Source: Christiangramia sediminis (GTDB taxonomy: Bacteria; Bacteroidota; Bacteroidia; Flavobacteriales; Flavobacteriaceae). Taken from it: DNA of 64,000 nt. Under the pieces are notes generated by a model, which had not been told where the DNA came from, did no database searches, and worked only from the letters and a program-made list of their open reading frames with translations. The position numbers and the translations under genes were made by a program. This document shows, in pieces, positions 8,030 to 15,800 of this stretch. The DNA is taken from positions 186,001-250,000 of the forward strand of contig NZ_JAJBZG010000005.1 of NCBI RefSeq assembly GCF_020552705.1. The letters run 5' to 3'. Each line of letters starts with the position of its first letter. The first letter of the stretch is position 1.

Positions 8030-8695
8030 ATGTTTAGAAAAGTTCTGGTTGCCGAAGATATGGACAGCATCAATCAGGCGGTGGCTGTAGTACTCAAAGA
8101 TCTTGGTATTGCGGAAGTGGCACATTCCCAGTATTGTGATCAGGCCTGGCTGATGGCAAAAAAGGCCATCCAGGAAAACGAAGCTTTCGACCTGCTTATC
8201 TGTGACCTTTCGTTTAAACAGGATCACCGGGATGAAAAGATAAGCTCAGGCCAGGAACTTATAGCCCTCCTTAAAAAAGAAGATCCCAAGCTAAGGATCA
8301 TTGTGAATTCTATTGAAGACCATCCGCAAACGGTAAAGGATTTATGGAATTCTGGAAATATCGATGCGTATGTATGCAAAGATCGCCATGGACTCAAAGA
8401 ATTAAAGGAAGCAATTCTACATTTGAATAATGGTGAATCCTATAATTCCCCTTCCATCGAAAAAATTCTAAATCAAAATAATATCCTGACATTAAATGAT
8501 TTTGAAATCAATATTGTAAAGTATCTCGCCAATGGCTTCACCCAGGATCAGATTCAACAGGAATTAAAAAATAAAAACATTAAACCCAGTAGTAAAAGTG
8601 CTATCGAAAAACGTTTAAAAGAGCTACGGGAAGAATTCAGCGCCAATACCAATCCGCATCTTATCGGGATTATGAAAGATTTGAAGTTAATATAA
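8030..8695 (+). CDS. Response regulator, REC plus LuxR-type HTH
   Basis: A 221-residue protein. The receiver domain has the acidic pair AED (residues 8-10), phosphoacceptor Asp59 in LLICDL, and the conserved Lys in YVCKDRHG. The C-terminal part (about 150-221) has the shape of a GerE/LuxR helix-turn-helix (FEINIVKYLANGFTQDQI, then SAIEKRLKELRE). It is the partner of the TPR kinase 8 bp upstream. A diverged copy of its last 25 codons lies 850 bp downstream. Its target may include the TGTCTA repeats at 5659-5686. Confidence 0.88.
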   Translation: MFRKVLVAEDMDSINQAVAVVLKDLGIAEVAHSQYCDQAWLMAKKAIQENEAFDLLICDLSFKQDHRDEKISSGQELIALLKKEDPKLRIIVNSIEDHPQTVKDLWNSGNIDAYVCKDRHGLKELKEAILHLNNGESYNSPSIEKILNQNNILTLNDFEINIVKYLANGFTQDQIQQELKNKNIKPSSKSAIEKRLKELREEFSANTNPHLIGIMKDLKLI

Positions 8696-8758
8696 GCAAG
8701 TGCCAGTTATAAGTTTCAATTATCCGATTTATTCGAAGATAAACTGTACACCTGGATA

Positions 8759-9226
8759 TTATTCATTCATAAATATTTCTTCAAAATTTTCTTCAAGTAT
8801 ATTTATTTCCTGATCCCCTAATTCCTCAAAATGCTTTTCCTTTTTCTTCTTAGATAATTTTCCGCCATTCTGATCCAGAAATTTAATCAGCAAATCAACC
8901 TTTGTATCAGGCAAACTAGTATACTCATTGATAAACTGGGTCATTCGATCATATTTTTCAAGATAGTCTAATTCAGCAGGTATAATTTTTTCAATAGTAT
9001 CTTCTACACAGTCATATAAAAATTCAGCTTGTTTGGTTAAGTCATAATACCGGTAGATATCTATAGTATCATTTAATATTTCCACATTATGATCTGGAGT
9101 AGCTTTCCAGTCAATTAAATCCACCCTTGGGCTGGAATAATGCTCCAATGTATCCTGATATTCGTCGATGCGCTCTAAAATTGCCGAAGAAACCGGAAAG
9201 ATCATCCCCCGTTTAGTGTATCCCAT
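8759..9226 (-). pseudogene. C-terminal remnant of a Fic-family protein
   Basis: The 155-residue frame matches the C-terminal third of Fic-domain adenylyltransferases: GYTKRGMIFPVSSAIL, LNDTIDIYRYYD, AEFLYDCVEDTI, then PDTKVDLLIKFLDQNGGKLS. The catalytic HPFxxGNGR core and the N-terminal domain are absent. Fic-like coding continues upstream of the Met for about ten codons (RYILDR before MGYTKRG) and then meets a stop near 9255, which marks the breakpoint. It cannot be an active AMP-transferase. It lies in a scar between an intact regulator, a decayed regulator copy and a recombinase. Family placement is from memory of the family pattern. Confidence 0.75.
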
Positions 9227-9445
9227 TCTGTCAAGGATATAGCGTGAAAAACATTAACTACCCATGAAAAACAAGTACTTTTAGATATCTTACATGAAAA
9301 ATGATTTTTTAATTTGGATAAAACATCGTACAAACTGGCTCTATAACTTCCTTTATTTTTGAAAAATCCCTGCCTTTCTAACAATTTCTATGGCTTATTT
9401 GCCAGAATGAAAAACATTTAATTTTATAGAGGTATCCACCCAATA

Positions 9446-9468
9446 GTTCTCGACTGCGCTCAACTGAC
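9446..9468. repeat. Short intergenic repeat fragment (TTCTCGACTGCGCTCAA type)
   Basis: A short stretch with the TCGACTGCGCTCAACTGAC motif, related to the TTCGAC...GCTCAG elements at 31851-31910 and 38595-38693. It abuts the decayed regulator fragment directly, which suggests that repeats took part in the rearrangement. The rest of the gap between the Fic fragment and this point (9256-9445) holds nothing I recognise. Confidence 0.4.
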
Positions 9469-9545
9469 AAAGAGCTACGGGAAGAATTTCCCGCCAATCC
9501 CAATCCGCATCTTATTAGCATTATAAAGATTTAAAGCTGATCTAA
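9469..9545 (+). pseudogene. Decayed 3' end of a paralogous response-regulator gene
   Basis: About 75 bp match the 3' end of the regulator gene at 8618-8693, with the first 20 bp identical and roughly 80-85 percent identity overall. It reads KELREEFPANPNPHLISI, compared with KELREEFSANTNPHLIGI in the intact gene. A single-base deletion then shifts the frame; restoring one base gives the same ending, IMKDLKLI and stop. It is therefore a former coding end, not a random match, and could be the displaced 3' end from an integration event or the last trace of a tandem paralogue. Confidence 0.7.
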
Positions 9546-9566
9546 AAATCTAAATACAAACGTGGA

Positions 9567-10820
9567 TTAAGATTCTTTCTTTCTTAAAAGTTGCTTTTCT
9601 AAAGCTTCCATATCCCTCCCCACTTTCTCATCGAGCACCTTTGCGTAAATCTGCGTAGTTTTTAAAGATTTATGCCCAAGCATCTTCCCAACCGATTCAA
9701 TTGGGACACCCTTAGAAAGGGTTACCGTGGTCGCAAAGGTGTGGCGGGCTAAATGAGTGGTTAAATTCTTTTTAATGCCGCACACGTCAGCTATTTCCTT
9801 TAAATAGGCATTAGACTTTTGGTTGGTAAGAACAGGCAAGATTATATTCTTAATTTTCACTTGGGGATGATCTTTATACTTCTCAATTATAGAAGCTGGA
9901 ACGTCCAGCAAAGGAATACTACTCAAAGATTTTGTTTTCTGCCGCTTCGTTTTGATCCATTTTTTACCATTCATCCCCAAAACAATATCATCTTCAGACA
10001 GCTTTTTTACATCAGCAAAGGCTAAACCGGTATAACAACAAAATAGAAAGATATCCCGTACTAAATCCAAACGCGGCATATCAAATTCAGCCTCCACCAT
10101 TTTCTGCAGTTCCAGGTCAGTTAAATATTCACGCTCCGCAGATTTCCAGGTGCTTTTCCAGTGGAAGAAAGGATCCTTGTCTATCCATTGATTAGCATAA
10201 GCGATTCGAATAATCTTTTTAAAGTTTACGATATATTTTAGTGCCGTGTTGTGAGCACAGTCTTTCTGTGATTTTAAGTAATGATCAAAACCAGTGATAA
10301 ACTTATGATCGACATCCTGAACAGGAATATCTTTCTTCTTATAAGAAAACAACAGATAGTTCTCAATATGATTTTTACAGGCATTATAGCGTTGCATAGT
10401 GCCTTTGGTGAAACCCTTACCAATTAGGTTTTCCATTTGGTCATTATGCTCCTGAAAAATATCCAAAAGCATTCTTTCCTGCTCATCCCCTTTGCCAAAA
10501 TAAATATCCCTGATAATCTTGGCGGAAACTGGTTGGTTATCTCTCATTAACCTATCGTGGATATCATACAGCTTGGAACGGATAGAATCAAGATATCTAT
10601 TAATAGCCCTGGATTCATCGGAAGTACCTTTAGCTATACTTCCTTGTTTATTCCATTTTCGGACCTCAATTTGCCTGCCAGTGCTAAATTCAGATCGCTT
10701 TCCATTAATAGTAATCCGGGTGTAAATTACTGAAACTCCATCTGCTGTTGATCTTCCACGTTTAAGGTAAAAAAGAATGTTTAGTAAAGTTGCCATAGGT
10801 GCGTCTTTTAAATTGCTCAC
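9567..10820 (-). CDS. Tyrosine-type site-specific recombinase (integrase)
   Basis: A 417-residue protein with the Bacteroidota layout: an N-terminal arm-binding region (NILFYLKRGRSTADGVSVIY), a SAM-like core-binding domain (about 110-215), and a catalytic domain with FCCYTGLAFADV, HLARHTFATT (His-x-x-Arg), LGHKSLKTTQIYAKV (His and nucleophilic Tyr). The position usually held by the first catalytic Arg (TGLR) is Ala, as I recall for CTnDOT-type integrases. The start is uncertain: Met9 (10796) gives the usual MATLLN beginning, and the GGTGCGTCTTTT repeat lies in codons 4-8 of the longer form. Its 3' end faces the decayed regulator fragment 21 bp away. Confidence 0.88.
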   Translation of the reverse strand: MSNLKDAPMATLLNILFYLKRGRSTADGVSVIYTRITINGKRSEFSTGRQIEVRKWNKQGSIAKGTSDESRAINRYLDSIRSKLYDIHDRLMRDNQPVSAKIIRDIYFGKGDEQERMLLDIFQEHNDQMENLIGKGFTKGTMQRYNACKNHIENYLLFSYKKKDIPVQDVDHKFITGFDHYLKSQKDCAHNTALKYIVNFKKIIRIAYANQWIDKDPFFHWKSTWKSAEREYLTDLELQKMVEAEFDMPRLDLVRDIFLFCCYTGLAFADVKKLSEDDIVLGMNGKKWIKTKRQKTKSLSSIPLLDVPASIIEKYKDHPQVKIKNIILPVLTNQKSNAYLKEIADVCGIKKNLTTHLARHTFATTVTLSKGVPIESVGKMLGHKSLKTTQIYAKVLDEKVGRDMEALEKQLLRKKES

Positions 10821-10935
10821 CAGAAAGGTACAAAATGAAGGGATGTGAAAGTGTTAAAGAAAACGCGCAAATCTTTTATTAACAGTACGTTAGGAGCTTC
10901 GAGGTGCGTCTTTTTGAAGTGAAAAAAGACGCACC
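10798..10935. repeat. GGTGCGTCTTTT repeats with a perfect 13-bp inverted pair
   Basis: GGTGCGTCTTTT occurs at 10798-10809 in the recombinase start region, again at 10903-10915 extended to GGTGCGTCTTTTT, and in inverted form at 10923-10935. The last two make a perfect 13-bp stem with a loop of seven bases. The three copies sit immediately upstream of the recombinase gene, where core or arm binding sites, an attachment site, or a regulatory hairpin for the recombinase would be expected. Which of these it is cannot be decided here. Confidence 0.6.
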
Positions 10936-10992
10936 GAATTGAGCACCAATTACTTATACTTATTTGCTATTATATGACATCAAATAAAAAGA

Positions 10993-11025
10993 AAAAGCCT
11001 CTAAATCGTTGATTTAGAGGCTTTT
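10993..11025 (-). terminator. Bidirectional terminator after tRNA-Asp
   Basis: AAAAGCCTCTAAATC (10993-11007) and GATTTAGAGGCTTTT (11011-11025) form a perfect 15-bp stem with a three-base loop, with T-rich tails on both strands. It closes the tRNA-Asp transcript on the minus strand. Confidence 0.85.
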
Positions 11026-11049
11026 AGTGTTACTTTGAGTTTCAATAAG

Positions 11050-11123
11050 CGGTCTGGACGAGACTCGAACTCGCGACCCCCTGCGTGACAGGCAGGTATT
11101 CTAACCAACTGAACTACCAGACC
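11050..11123 (-). tRNA. tRNA-Asp (anticodon GTC)
   Basis: On the minus strand the cloverleaf is complete: acceptor GGTCTGG (from 11123) pairs with CCAGACC, the D arm contains AGTTCAGTTGGTTAGA, the anticodon stem CCTGC/GCAGG holds loop CTGTCAC with anticodon GTC, and the T arm contains GTTCGAGTC. The discriminator base is G at 11050. CCA is not encoded. tRNA genes are common insertion targets and the recombinase lies just downstream, but I see no duplicated tRNA 3' end. Confidence 0.95.
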
Positions 11124-11209
11124 GTTGCGTTATTGCGAGGGCAAATATACGCCCCTTTTTAGATTCACCAAACCTTTTTTGAAAATATTTCAAACTAAAA
11201 ATTCGCCTC

Positions 11210-12148
11210 CTATCCAAACTTTTGTTTTTCAAGTAAATAAGCGGTCATAATATTGTCAAAATTTTTATTGATGTCTGCCTCGACATACTTTATACGGTAC
11301 TTCGCACATTGCATTTTAAGATCGGCCAAGTATTTTTCTACCGCTTTTTTATAATTCTCCCTGATATTATCTGAATAAAGATCTACTTCAGCTCCCGTTT
11401 CCACATCGGTAAATCTTCGCGGGGTATTCTCAAAACTGAAATTAAGCTCTCTTTTCTCATCTATTACATGAAAAAGGATCACTTCATGCCGGTTATATTT
11501 TAAATGTCTTAAAGCTTCAAATAATCTTTCCTCGTCGGCATCTGCCTGGAACATATCGGTAAAAAGAAAGATCAGCGATCTGCGCTTTAATTTTTCGGCG
11601 ATCTGGTGCAAATAAGTATAGGTATCTGTATTCTTCCTTTTGGCTGAACCAGTTAAGATCTCGTTCAGCTTATTCAAAAGCATATGATGATGCCGCTCAC
11701 TGGACTTCTCTGGCGAGTAGAATTCAAATTCATCGCTATATATACTTACACCCACAGCGTCTCTCTGGCGCTTTAAGACCTCCATTAGACAGGCCGAGGC
11801 CAGAACCGAAAATCCTATTTTATTCAGCGAATCAAGGTTCTGCTCTTTTACCGCCGGATAATGCATCGAAGCAGAGTTATCTAAAATCAAATGGCATCTT
11901 AGATTCGTCTCTTCCTCATAACGTCTTGTATACAACTTATCGGTCTTGGCAAAAAGCTTCCAGTCGATATGCCGCGTACTTTCCCCGTTATTATAGATCT
12001 TATGTTCGGCGAATTCCGCAGAAAAGCCATGAAACGGACTCTTATGTATCCCTGAAATATAACCTTCCACTACCTGTTTCGCCAGAAGGTCGAGGTTGAG
12101 AAATCCGCCGGTTTTATGAAGTTCCTTTTCTATATTCATAGCAGGCAT
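11210..12148 (-). CDS. DUF58 domain protein (vWA-like)
   Basis: This 312-residue protein has the DUF58 motif RHIDWKLFAKTDKLYTRRYE (about 59-78), followed by a vWA-type strand LILDNSASMHYP (Asp90, Ser92, Ser94) and IFLFTDMF, so the metal site is intact. DUF58 proteins usually sit beside MoxR ATPases and Bat proteins, but neither is next to this copy; it lies after thioredoxin with a terminator between. It may start at Met1 or Met4. It is likely a chaperone-like or regulatory protein acting with a MoxR partner encoded elsewhere (inference). Confidence 0.85.
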   Translation of the reverse strand: MPAMNIEKELHKTGGFLNLDLLAKQVVEGYISGIHKSPFHGFSAEFAEHKIYNNGESTRHIDWKLFAKTDKLYTRRYEEETNLRCHLILDNSASMHYPAVKEQNLDSLNKIGFSVLASACLMEVLKRQRDAVGVSIYSDEFEFYSPEKSSERHHHMLLNKLNEILTGSAKRKNTDTYTYLHQIAEKLKRRSLIFLFTDMFQADADEERLFEALRHLKYNRHEVILFHVIDEKRELNFSFENTPRRFTDVETGAEVDLYSDNIRENYKKAVEKYLADLKMQCAKYRIKYVEADINKNFDNIMTAYLLEKQKFG

Positions 12149-12175
12149 TAAATTACCTATACTTTATGAATAAAA

Positions 12176-12200
12176 AAAGCCCCGCAAATTGCGAGGCTTT
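12176..12200 (-). terminator. Terminator downstream of trxA
   Basis: AAAGCC-C-GCAA and TTGC-GA-GGCTTT form a hairpin, with a run of T residues on the minus strand. It ends the thioredoxin transcript before the DUF58 gene. Confidence 0.7.
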
Positions 12201-12221
12201 ATATTTTGATAAGATCAGTTA

Positions 12222-12539
12222 TTACAACAACTGATCAATTGCATCAGCATAGGTTTGTTTTGGAGCTACTCCAACCTGACGTCCTACTACTTCTCCATTT
12301 TGAAATACAAGAACCGTAGGAATGTTTCTCACACCATATTTAGCAGCAAATTCCTGGTTTGCATCAACGTCTAGTTTACCAACAACAGCCTTTCCGTCAT
12401 ATTCAGTACTAATTTCGTCGATGATTGGTCCAACCATTCTACAAGGTCCGCACCATGCAGCCCAAAAATCTACCATTACAGGCTTATCACTTTTAAGCAC
12501 CTGTTCTTCAAAATTCGCGTCAGTTATTTCAACAGCCAT
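12222..12539 (-). CDS. trxA: Thioredoxin
   Basis: A 105-residue cytoplasmic thioredoxin with the classic active site WCGPC (Trp29, Cys30, Cys33), the cis-proline segment RNIPTVLVF, and no signal peptide. It reduces protein disulfides using NADPH through thioredoxin reductase. Length and motifs match the standard family. It stands alone, with a terminator immediately downstream. Confidence 0.97.
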   Translation of the reverse strand: MAVEITDANFEEQVLKSDKPVMVDFWAAWCGPCRMVGPIIDEISTEYDGKAVVGKLDVDANQEFAAKYGVRNIPTVLVFQNGEVVGRQVGVAPKQTYADAIDQLL

Positions 12540-12647
12540 AATATGTTATTTTTTATGTTTTTAATTTGATTCGTAAAAGTAGTCAATAAAATAAATATTC
12601 CTTACACCACCCATATTGCATTTGACTATGAGCATATTGGTTCGTTT

Positions 12648-12735
12648 TATTTGGGGGCCTCCACTCGCACAGGCTCGGGGTCGGGCTTTCGGCGCTACAC
12701 GGTAGCTCGCCTCAATCCCTGGCCCAAGCCCTCAC
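12648..12735. repeat. GC-rich intergenic repeat-like element
   Basis: An unusually GC-rich stretch in AT-rich surroundings, containing GGGTCGGGCTTTCGGC and CTCAATCCC blocks like dispersed intergenic elements I recall from other Flavobacteria. A short frame on the plus strand through it (12651-12833) is low-complexity and not credible as a gene. Confidence 0.45.
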
Positions 12736-12747
12736 ATTTAAAGACCC

Positions 12748-12816
12748 GTCAAACTGAACTTGTTTCAGCTTCTTTAACTCCTTCCCCTTCTGGGGGAAGG
12801 CCGGGATGGGGGCTTA
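12748..12816. repeat. REP-like palindrome and terminator-like hairpin after dnaE
   Basis: AACTGAACTTGTTTCAGCT is an imperfect palindrome of the same family as 19371, 22296 and 25201. It is followed by CCTTCCCC...GGGGAAGG, a second GC-rich hairpin next to the dnaE stop, which may act as its terminator. Confidence 0.55.
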
Positions 12817-15800
12817 GTTCAACTTATACATAAACTGTTCCTTTTCCAGCATCTCGATTAGTTCCTGAGAGATCCTGATCTTATGTTTCCTGCTTGGCAT
12901 TCGCAGTTTTACCTGCTCTTCCATTTCATAAACCACAAAGTTCAAATGGCAATCTCCTTTATGAGACATAAAAGTATCCTTTAACCACTCTATCTTCTCA
13001 TTTTTAAGATCATTGATGTTTAACTGTATGGTAAGCTTTTTAGCATTCTTATCCATTACGTCATGCAAAAGACCAATTTCTCTGAACTGTATTCTAGGCT
13101 CCCCTTTCTTACCTGTATCTTTATTGGTCCAGCCTTCCTTCACAAATATTTTCATGTGAATAAAGTTATTCGGAACAAAGAAATGTTTCATTCTTAAATA
13201 CTCTTCACCAAAGATCTTGAACTCATAAGATTCATCGTAATCTTCAACGGTGAAGATCGCCCAACCTTTTCCATTCTTAGAAACCCGATGCTGCACATCA
13301 ACCACTACACAACCCATGGTCAACTCTCTATTGACGACCGATTCCAGATCCCGGCAATCTGATAATTTTCCATTACAGAAATAGCTCATCTCGATCTTAA
13401 AATCATCCAGCGGATGACCCGAAATATAAATTCCAACCACCTCTTTTTCCCTACGTAGTTTTTCCATGGTTCCCCATTCCTCACAACCCGGGACTTCCGG
13501 CTCGGGGATTTGAACATCGCTGGCTTCCCCAAACAGGCTTACCTGCGAAGAATTCTCATTTTCCTGAAATTTCTGGGCATACTTCACCACCTTTTCCAGA
13601 AAGCTCATTCCGCTGCCATCATCATGGAAATATTGTGCCCGGTGGGTAGTTCCAAAGCCATCAAAACCTCCGGCCAGGGCAAGATTTTCAAAAGCTTTTT
13701 TATTGGCAGATCTGAGGTCTATTCTTTTGGCCATATCAAAAATTGATCGATACGGACCTTCTTTAGTTTTTCTATTCTCTACAATGGTAGCTACCGCTCC
13801 GGAACCTACTCCTTTGATAGCTCCCATTCCAAACCTAACAGCATTATCTTTATTAACGGAAAATTTATAATAAGATTCGTTCACATCTGGCCCAAGTACA
13901 TTCAGCTTCATGCGCTTACATTCTTCCATAAAGAACGTAACCTGCTTGATGTCATTCATATTATTGGAAAGTACCGCGGCCATATATTCTGCGGGATAAT
14001 GTGCTTTTAAATATGCGGTCTGGTAAGCGATCCAGGCATAACAGGTAGAGTGTGACTTATTAAAGGCATAAGAAGCAAAAGCTTCCCAGTCTTTCCATAT
14101 CTTTTCCAGAACTTCTGTTGGATGTCCTTTTTCTTCACCACCCCCAATAAATTTCGGTTTTAATTCTGCCAGTAAGGAAGCGATCTTTTTACCCATCGCC
14201 TTACGCAGCATATCGGCTTCACCCTTAGTAAATCCTGCCAGCTTCTGAGAAAGCAACATCACCTGCTCCTGGTAGACCGTAATTCCGTAGGTTTCTTCCA
14301 GGTATTCCTCCATTTCCGGAAGGTCATAAGAGATCTCTTCATCCCCATGCTTACGGGCAATGAAACTTGGAATATACTCCATCGGCCCCGGACGGTACAA
14401 TGCGTTCATGGCAATAAGGTCATCAAAAACTGTTGGTTTTAATGCCTGCATATGCTTCTGCATTCCGGGAGATTCATACTGGAAGATCCCGATTGTTTCT
14501 CCTCTCTGGAACAGCTTATAAGTTTCTTCATCATCCAGCGGAAAACTATCCGGATCCAGGTCTATATCATGTCTTCCTTTTACGATTTTTACGGTATCCT
14601 TAATTAAGGTTAGGGTTTTAAGACCCAGGAAGTCCATTTTTAGCAGTCCTGCACTTTCCACCACCGAGTTATCGAACTGGGTCACATACAAATCGGAGTC
14701 TTTCGCTACGGAAACCGGCACATAATTGGTAATATCCCCGGGAGTAATGATCACCCCGCAAGCATGAATACCTGTATTTCTTACTGACCCCTCCAGAATT
14801 CGAGCCTGGTTAACCGTTTGGGCTTCCAGATCATCTCCTTCAGAAATATTAAAGAGTTCATTTATTTTCTCAATTTCATCCCCACGGAACTTAGACTTGA
14901 TCGTCTTATCATCCATGGCGAATAACTTCCCAAGCTTGGTGTTCGGAATAAGCTTCGCGATCCTATCGGCCTCCATTAAGGGAAGATCCAGCACCCTTGC
15001 CGTATCGCGGATAGAAGATTTTGCAGCCATGGTACCATACGTAATGATCTGCGCCACCTGATTTGCACCATATTTCTCGATCACGTAATCCATAACCCGA
15101 CTTCTCCCTTCATCATCAAAGTCGATATCAATATCGGGCATACTCACACGATCCGGATTCAGGAATCTTTCAAAAAGCAGGTCATACTTAATAGGATCTA
15201 TATTGGTGATCCAGAGACAGTACGCTACCACAGATCCGGCAGCAGAACCCCGTCCAGGCCCTACCGAAACTCCCATTTCCCTGGCTGCGCGAATAAAATC
15301 TTCAACGATCAGGAAATAACCGGGATAACCAGTGTTTTCAATTACCGATAATTCGAAATTTAGGCGTTCCTCTATTTCCGGAGTAATTTCAGGATAACGT
15401 TTTTTCGCCCCTTCAAAAGTAATATGCTTTAAATAGGCATTTTCACCTCTTTTACCTCCATCAGTCTTATCTTCTTCACTTAAGAACTCTTCAGGGATCT
15501 CAAAGGCCGGAAGCAATACATCCCGTGCAAGTTCAAAAGGCTCGATTTTATCTATAATTTCCTGAATATTTGCAATGGCATCGGGCAGATCTTTAAAGAG
15601 CTTCTTCATCTGGCTACCAGACTTGAAGTAATACTCTTCATTAGGCAATCCATAACGATAACCACGACCACGACCTATTGGCGTTGCCTGTTTTTCGCCA
15701 TCTTTTACACACAATAAAATATCATGGGCATTTGCATCTTCCTGTTTCCAGTAATAAGTGTTATTGGTTGCAATTAATTTTACCTCATGCTTTTTGGAAA

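Noticed and set aside
11050-11123. tRNA-Asp as the integration site of the recombinase element
   Set aside because: No duplicated tRNA 3' end is seen within the window; the regulator 3' end duplication fits better.
12651-12833. Plus-strand 60-codon frame between trxA and dnaE
   Set aside because: It crosses a GC-rich repeat and the dnaE end, with low-complexity sequence.
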